Shown piece by piece: positions 1 through 8,670 of a stretch of 64,000 nucleotides of DNA; within the stretch, counting starts at the first letter, position 1, and every line of letters starts with the position of its first letter. The DNA is taken from positions 744,001 to 808,000 of the forward strand of contig NC_017075.1 in NCBI RefSeq assembly GCF_000284255.1, written 5' to 3'. The position numbers and the translations under genes were made by a program. Below the pieces are notes generated by a model. The model ran no database searches and was not told where the DNA came from. It saw only the letters and a list, made by a program, of their open reading frames with translations. Source of the DNA: Rubrivivax gelatinosus IL144. GTDB lineage: Bacteria > Pseudomonadota > Gammaproteobacteria > Burkholderiales > Burkholderiaceae_C.

Positions 1-33
1 CAGGAGGGCGGTGTAGCGTGCGTGTCCGGCCAT
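1..33 (-). CDS. PIN-domain toxin, N-terminal fragment cut by window edge
   Basis: Only eleven codons are visible (M-A-G-H-A-R-Y-T-A-L-L). This start matches the usual beginning of PIN-domain (VapC-type) ribonuclease toxins, where the next residues would be D-A with the first catalytic aspartate. It begins 30 bases after the stop of an HTH antitoxin on the same strand, the standard order for this kind of toxin-antitoxin pair. The identification rests on the short start and the neighbour, and the catalytic residues lie outside the window. Confidence 0.55.
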   Translation of the reverse strand, partial: MAGHARYTALL

Positions 34-63
34 GGCCTCTGCCCGGTGCTGCGGCGCTGCTCG

Positions 64-537
64 TCAGTAGTTGAGCCCTTGCTCGCGCAGGTCGTCGGCC
101 ATCGCCTGCAAGGCTTGATGGCGTTGCGCCATCGTCTTCTCGCGGTAGCGCTGCAGGTCCTCGAACGCGATGCGCCGATGCGTGCCCACCATGCGGTGCG
201 GCAGGCGGCCGGCTTCGATCTCCTTGATCAGGAAGGGCCGACTCACGTTCAGCAGGTTGGCGGCTTCGACGGTCGTCAGCTCCTGCCGGGCCGGCATCAG
301 CGCAACCGGCTTGCCTTCGCTCAGGGCGCCGAGCAGGTCGGCGATCAGGCGCAGTGCCGCCGGCGGCACGCTGATCGCAGGTGTCACACCGTCGTCGCTC
401 TCGACGGTGATCGCCGCGGCGCGGGAGTGGTCCAGCGTCGCCATCAGGCAGCGCTGCGCCGCCCGCGCCAACTCGGCCTCGGCGGGCGTCAGCGGGCGAT
501 GCAGCAGGCGCTCCTTGTCGAGGGTGGCGTTGGACAT
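64..537 (-). CDS. HTH (excisionase/MerR-like) antitoxin of a PIN toxin-antitoxin pair
   Basis: 157 residues. The N-terminal half is an alpha-helical region rich in Ala and Leu. Residues about 90-135 form an excisionase-type DNA-binding domain: T-T-V-E-A-A-N-L-L-N-V-S-R-P-F-L, a wing, then H-R-R-I-A-F-E-D-L. Proteins of this size with a C-terminal HTH_17 domain are commonly the antitoxin partners of PIN toxins, and the following gene begins like one. I chose the ATG at 537 because AGGAG lies just upstream; an earlier in-frame start would add 26 basic residues without a ribosome site. The upstream 580-620 stretch is unusually A+T rich for this genome and probably holds the autoregulated promoter. 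Confidence 0.75.
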   Translation of the reverse strand: MSNATLDKERLLHRPLTPAEAELARAAQRCLMATLDHSRAAAITVESDDGVTPAISVPPAALRLIADLLGALSEGKPVALMPARQELTTVEAANLLNVSRPFLIKEIEAGRLPHRMVGTHRRIAFEDLQRYREKTMAQRHQALQAMADDLREQGLNY

Positions 538-660
538 GGCGGCTCTCCTGCGGGAACGATGGTGATGCCGCCGACTGTACCGAATAAATGAAATAAGTGA
601 ATCGAATGCAATCAATGAAGCGACGGATTTGTCGCTCGCCGCGCTGGAACGCGGTCTGCC

Positions 661-1410
661 CTACTGCAGGTTGTGCCCCGCCAGCCGCTTCGGGTCGGGG
701 ATGCGGATCTCGCGCTTGTCGATGACGATCAGCCCGGCGGCTTCCAGCTCGTGCAGCACGCGCGAGAAGTACTCGGGCGTCAGCGACAGCCGCGAGGCGA
801 TCGTCGCCTTGCTGACCGGCAGGCTGACACGCAGGTCGCGGCGCTGGGCCTGGGCGGCCGGGGTGACGCCGGCGTCGGCCAGCGAGAAGGCCGCGGCGTC
901 CTCGGCCTCTTCGGGCAGGGCGCGCAGCAGGTAGCCGATGACACGCTGCATGCCGCTGTGCAGCGAGTAGGCCTGCACGTCGTGCACCAGCCCGTGCAGC
1001 CGGCGCGAGATGCCCGCCAGCATGCGCAGCGCGAAACGCGAGTCGCGGTCGATCTCGGCCAGCACCGCGGCCTTGCCGACGCTCAGCACCAGCGTGTCGG
1101 TCAGCGCCTGGGCGTTGATGATGTAGGGCTTGCCGGTGAACATCAGCGCCTCGGCGAAGGTGTTGCCCGGGCCGACCAGCTCGATGACCTTCTCCTGCCC
1201 GGCCGGCGAGATGGCGAACAGCTTGACCTGTCCCATCACGGTGACGTGCAGCTCCTCGCAGGGTTCGCCGACGCGGAACACCGTGTCGCCGCGCGAGTGG
1301 CGCCGCAGCCGGCAGCCTTCGGCCAGGCGCTGCAGCTCCTCGGGGCTCATCTCCTGGAACAGCGGCAGCACCGCCAGGTAGCGCGGGATGTCGAAGCTCC
1401 TCGTCTCCAT
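661..1410 (-). CDS. dnr: DNR/NnrR-type Crp-Fnr regulator of nitric oxide genes
   Basis: 249 residues: an N-terminal cyclic-nucleotide-binding fold (about 10-130), a long dimer helix and a C-terminal winged HTH (about 195-235). The recognition helix reads T-P-E-Y-F-S-R-V-L, so it keeps the E-x-x-S-R pattern that in FNR reads TTGAT half-sites. Only two cysteines are present (residues 33 and 51), so the four-cysteine FNR oxygen-sensing cluster is absent; that agrees with the NO-sensing DNR class. Between the core and the HTH the linker (165-190) is longer than usual. The ATG at 1410 follows AGGAG; an in-frame start 26 codons upstream lacks one. It is the last gene of the nor block but has its own FNR-like box upstream, suggesting autoregulation. 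Confidence 0.8.
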   Translation of the reverse strand: METRSFDIPRYLAVLPLFQEMSPEELQRLAEGCRLRRHSRGDTVFRVGEPCEELHVTVMGQVKLFAISPAGQEKVIELVGPGNTFAEALMFTGKPYIINAQALTDTLVLSVGKAAVLAEIDRDSRFALRMLAGISRRLHGLVHDVQAYSLHSGMQRVIGYLLRALPEEAEDAAAFSLADAGVTPAAQAQRRDLRVSLPVSKATIASRLSLTPEYFSRVLHELEAAGLIVIDKREIRIPDPKRLAGHNLQ

Positions 1411-1491
1411 TCGTTCTCCTGAGGCCGGCAGGCGCGCCGGCGGCGCGGGGTCGGAACCGAGGATGCGCCCGATTCCGATGCGGGCCAACTA

Positions 1492-1505
1492 TTGATTGAC
1501 GTCAA
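1492..1505 (-). promoter_or_regulatory. FNR/DNR-like box upstream of dnr
   Basis: The sequence TTGATTGACGTCAA matches the FNR-family consensus TTGAT-N4-ATCAA with one mismatch. It is centred about 88 bases upstream of the dnr start and lies in the short space between norD and dnr, so it probably lets dnr be transcribed independently of the nor operon. The regulator itself is the obvious candidate to bind, because its recognition helix has the FNR pattern. Confidence 0.65.
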
Positions 1506-1529
1506 TTCTGGCAGTCGGGGCTCCCGCGC

Positions 1530-3359
1530 TCAACCACGGGTCATGCGTGCGTAGACGGCGGCCAGGCGCTGCACCAGGTCCTGCGGGCGGTGCACCAGCG
1601 CCCAGCCGTGCTGGCCGAAGAGCATCGGCAGGTAGTCGTGCGCGCTCTCGTCGATGGTGACGCAGAAAGGTTGCAGCCCGGCGTCGCGCGCCACCTGCAC
1701 CGCGTGGCGCGTGTCCTCCAGGCCGTAGCGGCCTTCGTAGACGTCCAGGTCGTTGGGTTTGCCGTCGGTCAGGATCAGTAGCAGCCGCTGGCGCTCGGGG
1801 CGGGCGGCCAGGCGCTGCGTCGCCAGGCGCAGCGCGGCGCCCATGCGCGTGTAGTAGCCGGGCTTGATGGCGCCGATGCGCGCGCGTGCCGCGCCGTCCC
1901 AGGGTTCGCCGAAGCCTTTCAGGTGCTGGATGCGCACGTTCTGGCGCCGCACCGACGAGAAGCCCAGCATCTCGAAGGCGTCGCCGCTGGCCGCCAGCGC
2001 CTCGCCGAAGACCCAGAGCGCGTCGCGGATCACGTCGACGATGCGTGCGTCGTGGCCGGCCCAGGCGTCGGTGGACAGCGACAGGTCGGCCAGCAGCAGC
2101 GTCGCCAGGCTGCGCTCGCCGCGCACGCGGCGCTGCCAGACGGCGGGCTGCTCGTCGACGCTGCCGGCGTCGGCCAACACGCGGTGGCGCAGCCAGGCGT
2201 CGAGGTCGAGCTCGTCGCCGTCGGCCTGGGCACGTGCGCGCACCGGCGCGGCGCGCAGCACCTCCATGCGCCGGCGCACGCGGCGCGCCACCGCGCGCAG
2301 CGCCGGCGGCGGCTGCCAGGGCGGCGGCGCGGCGGCGACCAGCACCTGGGCGGCGCAGTGATCCGGGATCAGCAGCTGCTTGCGCCAGTCCCATTCGGGC
2401 AGGCGCACGCCGGGGCCCAGCGGGCGGTCGTCGGCGGCGGCACTGGGCAGGTCGAGGTCGAAGCGCACGCGCGACGCGGCGCGGCTGCCGTCGGGCGCGA
2501 TGGCCAGCGTGTCCATGTCGTCGGCGGCGGCCAGCGCGTTGCCGTCGTCGTCATCGTCGCTGGCACGGTCGACACGCACGAACTCGCCCCAGGACAGGAT
2601 CGACTCGGCGCGGAAGAACATCATCAGCGGCGCCTTGCCGCGTTCGTCCTGCACACGTTCGGCGTGGCGGCGGCGGTCGCTGGTGGTCGGCTTGGCGCGG
2701 GCGGCTTCGTCGTCGCCCGCTGGGGCCGGGTCCTGGCGCGCGGCGGCGACGGCGGCTTCGGCGGCGTCCAGCCACAGCCAGACCGGCGCGGCGTCGGTGG
2801 GTTTCAGCCCGGCGGGCAGGGCGAGCGGCTCGCCGCGCAGCGCGCGCTGCACGCTGGTTTCGGCCACCGCGGCGGCGCCCCGCAAGCTGCCCGGCGCCGG
2901 GCGCAGCGCCAGTTGCGCGGCGACCAGCTCGGCGTGCGTGGCACCCAGCCCGGGGAACTGCGCCAGCGCGGCGGCGGTGGCGTGCAGGTTGTCGGCCAGC
3001 CAGTCGCCGTTCGGCGTGTAGTGCGCGGCGAGCGCTGCCAGCCACAGGTACAGGCGGCGGTTGAGCGCGGCGTCGGCGAACACCGACACCTCGGGCGGCA
3101 ACGACAGCGCCTCGGCGTCCAGGCGTGCGGTGGCGGCGTGCGTGCCGCTGCCGGCCACCCGCTGCAGCCAGCCGCGCGGGCCGCCGGCGCGTGTGGCCGC
3201 AGCCGACGCGAAACGCAGCCCGGGCGCGCCGCCGCCGGCGCGGAACATCAGCGTGATCGTGCGCTGCACCTCGGGCAGCGTGACGGCGGCGTCGGCGTGG
3301 CGGCGCTCGGCCGCGCGGCTGATGAAACGGTGCCAGTGCTGGCCCACCCACTCTTCCAT
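1530..3359 (-). CDS. norD: NorD, von Willebrand A-domain protein for nitric oxide reductase assembly
   Basis: 609 residues, the usual length for NorD of Proteobacteria. The C-terminal 200 residues are a VWA domain with an intact MIDAS metal site, D425-L-S427-L-S429, and the typical L-I-L-T-D-G-K-P-N-D strand further on. The N-terminal 400 residues are Ala/Arg rich and cytoplasmic, with an acidic D-rich loop near 268-273. NorD works with the AAA+ ATPase NorQ in maturing or activating NorCB, probably by metal insertion (family knowledge). Its ATG starts one base after the stop of the preceding iron-sulphur gene, so the two are translationally coupled. Confidence 0.9.
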   Translation of the reverse strand: MEEWVGQHWHRFISRAAERRHADAAVTLPEVQRTITLMFRAGGGAPGLRFASAAATRAGGPRGWLQRVAGSGTHAATARLDAEALSLPPEVSVFADAALNRRLYLWLAALAAHYTPNGDWLADNLHATAAALAQFPGLGATHAELVAAQLALRPAPGSLRGAAAVAETSVQRALRGEPLALPAGLKPTDAAPVWLWLDAAEAAVAAARQDPAPAGDDEAARAKPTTSDRRRHAERVQDERGKAPLMMFFRAESILSWGEFVRVDRASDDDDDGNALAAADDMDTLAIAPDGSRAASRVRFDLDLPSAAADDRPLGPGVRLPEWDWRKQLLIPDHCAAQVLVAAAPPPWQPPPALRAVARRVRRRMEVLRAAPVRARAQADGDELDLDAWLRHRVLADAGSVDEQPAVWQRRVRGERSLATLLLADLSLSTDAWAGHDARIVDVIRDALWVFGEALAASGDAFEMLGFSSVRRQNVRIQHLKGFGEPWDGAARARIGAIKPGYYTRMGAALRLATQRLAARPERQRLLLILTDGKPNDLDVYEGRYGLEDTRHAVQVARDAGLQPFCVTIDESAHDYLPMLFGQHGWALVHRPQDLVQRLAAVYARMTRG

Positions 3360-3360
3360 C

Positions 3361-4326
3361 TCAGACCACCTCTTCGGGTTGGGGCGCGGGGCGCTCGGCG
3401 CGCAGTTCGGCGGCGCGCAGGCGCAGCGTCTCGCGCAGCGCGTCGGCGCCGGTGCGCCATTCGAGCAGCGGCTCGCGCGCCTGGGCGGCTTGCGACTGCT
3501 CGCACTGGTCCAGGCAGCGGCCGCACTGCACGCAGGAGAACATGCGGCGCTTGATGTCGCGCGGCTTCAGCCGCATCGGGCAGACGGTGTCGCAGGCGCT
3601 GCCGCCGGGGGCGGCTGCGGTGCTGCAGCTGCGGCAGTCGCGTGCACGGGCACGGTCGTAGGCGACGACCATCGCGCGCGGGTTGGCCATCCAGGCCAGG
3701 CTCTGGAACAGCCCGACGGCGCAGCCGAAGCGGCAGAACAGGTGGCGCGCGAAGACGAACTCGGCGGTGAACGCCGCCGTCGCGACGGCGAGGAAACGCG
3801 CCTGGTTGGGCGTGGACTCGCCGGCCAGCAGCCGGCCCCAGACCTCGGCCGGCGGCAGCAGGTACGACAGCAGCGTCACCGCCCACAGGAAGCCGAGCCC
3901 GGCGGCGAGCAGCACGAACGGCGGCCACCAGCGCCAGTCGCCGCGTGCGGCGGGCGGGGCGGCGTCCCACAGGCTCGCGCGGCCCAGCGCGCGGTGCATC
4001 AGCCGGTCCAGCGTCTCGACGGCGCTGAAGTGCGGGCACAGCCAGCCGCAGTACAGCCGGCCCCAGCGCCAGGCGACATAGAGGAAACCGACGGCCAGCA
4101 CGATGGCCGGCACGAAGGCGCGCAGCAGGATGGCGAGCGCGACCTCGGTGGCGCCAATGCGCCCGGCCGTGAAGTCGGCGATGCCCAGCGTCCACGGCCG
4201 GCCCAGCAGCCAGAGCTGGGCCTCGTGCAGGTCCCAGCGCAGCAGGTCCAGCGCCGGCGCGCTGACGAACAGCGCCAGGAAAGCGGCCTGGAAGAGCCGG
4301 CGGCGGCGTTGCAGGGCGGCGGACAC
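3361..4326 (-). CDS. membrane polyferredoxin (NapH/CcoG/NosR-like) embedded in the nor operon
   Basis: 321 residues with about four hydrophobic segments (near 10-28, 60-86, 135-158, 180-213). Cysteine motifs occur in order: C93-x3-C97-P and C198-x3-C202 flanking the membrane part, as in NapH, NosR and CcoG; then two 4Fe-4S ferredoxin motifs, C231-x2-C234-x10-C245-x3-C249-P and C265-x2-C268-x2-C271-x3-C275. It therefore looks like a membrane electron-transfer or assembly protein. It lies between norQ and norD, a position where many nor operons have no such gene; a role in electron supply or cofactor maturation for NOR is an inference. The best start is a GTG without a clear ribosome site. Confidence 0.75.
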   Translation of the reverse strand: MSAALQRRRRLFQAAFLALFVSAPALDLLRWDLHEAQLWLLGRPWTLGIADFTAGRIGATEVALAILLRAFVPAIVLAVGFLYVAWRWGRLYCGWLCPHFSAVETLDRLMHRALGRASLWDAAPPAARGDWRWWPPFVLLAAGLGFLWAVTLLSYLLPPAEVWGRLLAGESTPNQARFLAVATAAFTAEFVFARHLFCRFGCAVGLFQSLAWMANPRAMVVAYDRARARDCRSCSTAAAPGGSACDTVCPMRLKPRDIKRRMFSCVQCGRCLDQCEQSQAAQAREPLLEWRTGADALRETLRLRAAELRAERPAPQPEEVV

Positions 4327-4372
4327 GGGGCGGGGCGCAATGGAGGCGGCCGCACCGAGGCGGCCGCGGGTT

Positions 4373-5221
4373 TCAGGTGCCGAGCACCGCGCCGACGACC
4401 TCGTCGAGCGCGGCAGCGGTGTCGGCGTCGTCGGTCAGCGCGTCGACGATCGCGGCGCGGCAGGCCGCGCGCAGCGGCACGCCGCCGGCGGCCAGGCGGG
4501 CGGCCATCACCAGCAGCCGGGTGCTGGCCGTCTCGTCGAGGTCGTGCTCGGTCAGGCGGCGCAGCGCCTGCGCCAGGCGCACCAGGCGCGCGGCCAGGTC
4601 CGGCGCGACGCCGGACTCCATCTCGACGATGCGCGTCTCCAGCACCGGCTCGGGGTAGCCCAGCGTCAGCGCGACGAAACGCTGGCGCGTGCTGGGCTTC
4701 AGGCTCTTCAGCAGGTTCTGGTAGCCCGGGTTGTACGAGACGACGAGCATGAATCCCGGCGGCGCGGCGAGCAGCTCGCCGGTGCGTTCGATCGGCAGCA
4801 CGCGGCGGTCGTCGGCCAGCGGGTGCAGCACGACGGTGGTGTCCTTGCGCGCCTCGACGACCTCGTCGAGGTAGCAGATCGCGCCCTGGCGCACGGCGCG
4901 CGTCAGCGGGCCGTCGGCCCAGACAGTGCCCTGCGCGCCGATCAGGTGGCGGCCCACCAGGTCGGCGGCGGACAGGTCGTCGTGGCAGCTGACGGTGACC
5001 AGCGGGCGGCCCAGGCGGGCCGCCATGTGCTCGACGAAACGGGTCTTGCCGCAGCCGGTGGGGCCCTTCAGCAGCAGCGGCAGCCGCTGCCGCCAGGCCT
5101 GCTCGAACAGCGCCGCCTCGCCCGCCTGCTCGGCGTAGAAGGGCAGCGCAGCCCCGCCGGTGCGGCCGGCGTCGGGCTGGAACAGGTCCAGCCCGAGGGC
5201 GCCGCGTTCGCTCATGTCCAT
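4373..5221 (-). CDS. norQ: NorQ, MoxR-type AAA+ ATPase
   Basis: 282 residues. Walker A is G-P-T-G-C-G-K-T (53-60), Walker B is the I-C-Y-L-D-E-V-V-E-A-R segment, and a V-S-Y-N-P-G-Y sensor region follows, all typical of MoxR/NorQ/CbbQ ATPases. NorQ and NorD form a chaperone pair that activates nitric oxide reductase. It starts 18 bases after norB; AAGGAG sits eight bases before the ATG at 5221, which favours that codon over the one six bases later. Cytoplasmic. Confidence 0.93.
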   Translation of the reverse strand: MDMSERGALGLDLFQPDAGRTGGAALPFYAEQAGEAALFEQAWRQRLPLLLKGPTGCGKTRFVEHMAARLGRPLVTVSCHDDLSAADLVGRHLIGAQGTVWADGPLTRAVRQGAICYLDEVVEARKDTTVVLHPLADDRRVLPIERTGELLAAPPGFMLVVSYNPGYQNLLKSLKPSTRQRFVALTLGYPEPVLETRIVEMESGVAPDLAARLVRLAQALRRLTEHDLDETASTRLLVMAARLAAGGVPLRAACRAAIVDALTDDADTAAALDEVVGAVLGT

Positions 5222-5239
5222 GGCAGCGGCTCCTTCAGC

Positions 5240-7147
<1,908 letters not shown>

Positions 7148-7175
7148 TTATCCTCCTTTTTTGCTCGGGTACTTT

Positions 7176-7193
7176 CCTTGAACCGGTTCAAGG
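7176..7193. promoter_or_regulatory. FNR/DNR-type palindrome between norC and the hemerythrin gene
   Basis: CCTTGAACCGGTTCAAGG is a perfect 18-base palindrome containing TTGAA-N4-TTCAA, close to the FNR/DNR consensus TTGAT-N4-ATCAA. Its centre is 65 bases upstream of norC and 92 bases upstream of the divergent hemerythrin gene, so one site could serve both promoters. The regulator is probably the dnr product. Confidence 0.7.
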
Positions 7194-7276
7194 ATTCGAC
7201 CGGAGGGCCCGGGGGAGCATCCCGACATGGCCCGCGAGCGGCGGGCTGCCCTGTCCCACGCCGAGAGAATCCGACG

Positions 7277-7759
7277 ATGAGCTCTTCCGACAAGGTCCCG
7301 CACGCGGTGGCCGACCTGATCGCCTACATCCTGGTGCGCTTCCACGAGACGCACCGCAGCGAAGTCCCCGAGCTGGTCGCGCAGGCGCGCGTGCTGGCCG
7401 ACGCCGGCGTGCTGCCCGAGCTGGCCGACCATCTGGAGCTGATGGGCGAGGCGCTCGAGGAGCACATGTTCAAGGAGGAGATGCGGCTGTTCCCGATGAT
7501 GGAGCAGGGCGGCGGCACGCTGATCGACCTGCTGCTCGACGACCTGGAACGCGAGCACCGCGCGCACGAGGTCTCGATCGCGCGGCTCGAGGAGCTGCTG
7601 GCCCAGCTGCCGGCCACGCCCGGGGCCGCGCTGCTGGCGGCCGGCTGCCGCAAGTTCGTCGACGACCTGCTGCAGCACGTGGCGGCCGAGGACGGCGACC
7701 TGTTCCTGCGCTTCGGGCCGCGGCGCACGACGGCGGTGGGGCGCGTCGTGCAGCCCTGA
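7277..7759 (+). CDS. hemerythrin-domain protein, RIC/YtfE-like without the N-terminal domain
   Basis: 160 residues forming a four-helix hemerythrin bundle. Likely di-iron ligands appear in order: H in R-F-H-E-T-H, H in L-A-D-H-L-E-L, H and E in E-E-H-M-F-K-E-E, H in E-H-R-A-H-E, and H and E in Q-H-V-A-A-E-D. The spacing matches the C-terminal part of RIC/YtfE/DnrN/NorA proteins, which repair iron-sulphur clusters or bind NO in the cytoplasm. The usual N-terminal ScdA_N (DUF542) domain is missing. Divergent from norC and sharing its FNR-like palindrome, so it is probably induced by NO. Confidence 0.8.
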   Translation: MSSSDKVPHAVADLIAYILVRFHETHRSEVPELVAQARVLADAGVLPELADHLELMGEALEEHMFKEEMRLFPMMEQGGGTLIDLLLDDLEREHRAHEVSIARLEELLAQLPATPGAALLAAGCRKFVDDLLQHVAAEDGDLFLRFGPRRTTAVGRVVQP

Positions 7760-7816
7760 TCGGGGCAGGGTGGCCGCAAGTCCCCTGGCATTCGGCGCGG
7801 CGGCTGCTATTCTTAT

Positions 7817-7833
7817 CTGTACATCTTGTACAG
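7817..7833. promoter_or_regulatory. TGTACA double-palindrome operator of the Phd-like antitoxin unit
   Basis: CTGTACATCTTGTACAG is a perfect inverted repeat with seven-base arms and a three-base spacer; each arm contains the self-complementary hexamer TGTACA. The YefM antitoxin family is known to bind operators with a TGTACA core, and the gene downstream encodes a Phd/YefM-like protein. It ends two to eleven bases before the possible start codons, an ideal place for autorepression. Confidence 0.7.
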
Positions 7834-7843
7834 AATGCCTGTC

Positions 7844-8251
7844 ATGCCCACGCAAGTCCCACACGACACGCTGCCGCCCGACCCGGTGTCGATCGCCGTC
7901 GAGACCGATGTGCAGGTGCTCACGTTCGAGATCGCCGGCGGCGAGATGACGCTGGACGTCGAGCCGGTGGCCGTGGCGTCGGCACGCGCCGACATGCCGG
8001 CGCTGATGCGGCGCTCGGCCGAAACCGGGCGCGGATTCCTGATCCGCAACGCACGCAACCCGGCGGCGGCGTCGGCGCTGCTGATCGATCCCGAGGTGCT
8101 CAAGCGCCGCATCGCCGAGGCGCGGCCGCCGCGCACGCTGGGCCAGCTGGTCGAAGGCCTGCCGTTCCGCGGCCTCGGCGCCAACCCGCTGCTGGACGTG
8201 CCGGCGCTGCCGGATGACGTCCTGCCCGAACTCGAGATCCCGGTGCGATGA
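7844..8251 (+). CDS. Phd/YefM-like antitoxin with N- and C-terminal extensions
   Basis: 135 residues from the ATG at 7844; ATG 7835 and TTG 7826 in the same frame would add three or six residues. The centre (about 43-90) follows the Phd/YefM pattern: V-A-S-A-R-A-D-M-P-A-L-M, a short turn with G-R-G-F-L-I, then A-L-L-I-D-P-E-V-L-K. The acidic, proline-rich ends are longer than in ordinary Phd proteins; the C-terminal tail would be the toxin-binding arm. Its TGA overlaps the ATG of the next gene by four bases. A TGTACA-type operator lies directly upstream. Classification is by pattern only. Confidence 0.65.
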   Translation: MPTQVPHDTLPPDPVSIAVETDVQVLTFEIAGGEMTLDVEPVAVASARADMPALMRRSAETGRGFLIRNARNPAAASALLIDPEVLKRRIAEARPPRTLGQLVEGLPFRGLGANPLLDVPALPDDVLPELEIPVR

Positions 8252-8670
8252 ACTGGCTGCTGCCCGCCCCGACGCTGGCGCAGCTCGTCGCCTCGGTGCC
8301 GACGGCGGCCCAGCGATGGGCGCACGGCGTCGATGCCCGCGCGCTGCGCGTCAGCGTGATCTCCGTGGCCCAGCTGCGCACCCGCATCCAGCTCGAACCG
8401 GCGCCGGCCACGCGGGCCCGGCTGGACGTCGACCTGACGACGCTGCTGGCGCAGATCGAGGCCGACTCGGGCATCGCGCCGCTGGCCTTCAGCGCCGAGC
8501 ACGCGCTGCTCTGGAGCCATCTGTGCCTGGAGCCGACGCTGGCCGGCCTGGCGCAGACCGAGCGCCAGATCTACGCCACGGCGATGTACGAAGGCCTCAC
8601 CGTCGTCGAGCCGGCGCGGCCGCAGCACGCGGCGCTGCAGGCGCTGGGTGTTCGCCTGCATGCACTCTGA
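8248..8670 (+). CDS. FitB/VapC-like PIN-fold protein lacking the catalytic acids
   Basis: 140 residues. The whole chain follows the FitB/VapC PIN layout: a first strand N-W-L-L-P-A-P-T-L where toxins have L-L-D-T-N, then S-V-I-S-V-A-Q-L-R where toxins have S-V-I-T-L-A-E-L-R, and T-E-R-Q-I-Y-A-T-A-M-Y-E-G-L-T-V-V-E where toxins have L-D-A-L-I-A-A-T-A followed by T-R-N-x-x-D-F. So the first Asp is Pro, the Glu is Gln, the third Asp is at best a Glu and the last acid is gone. RNase activity is therefore unlikely. It overlaps the antitoxin by ATGA and the patatin gene downstream. Confidence 0.65.
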   Translation: MNWLLPAPTLAQLVASVPTAAQRWAHGVDARALRVSVISVAQLRTRIQLEPAPATRARLDVDLTTLLAQIEADSGIAPLAFSAEHALLWSHLCLEPTLAGLAQTERQIYATAMYEGLTVVEPARPQHAALQALGVRLHAL

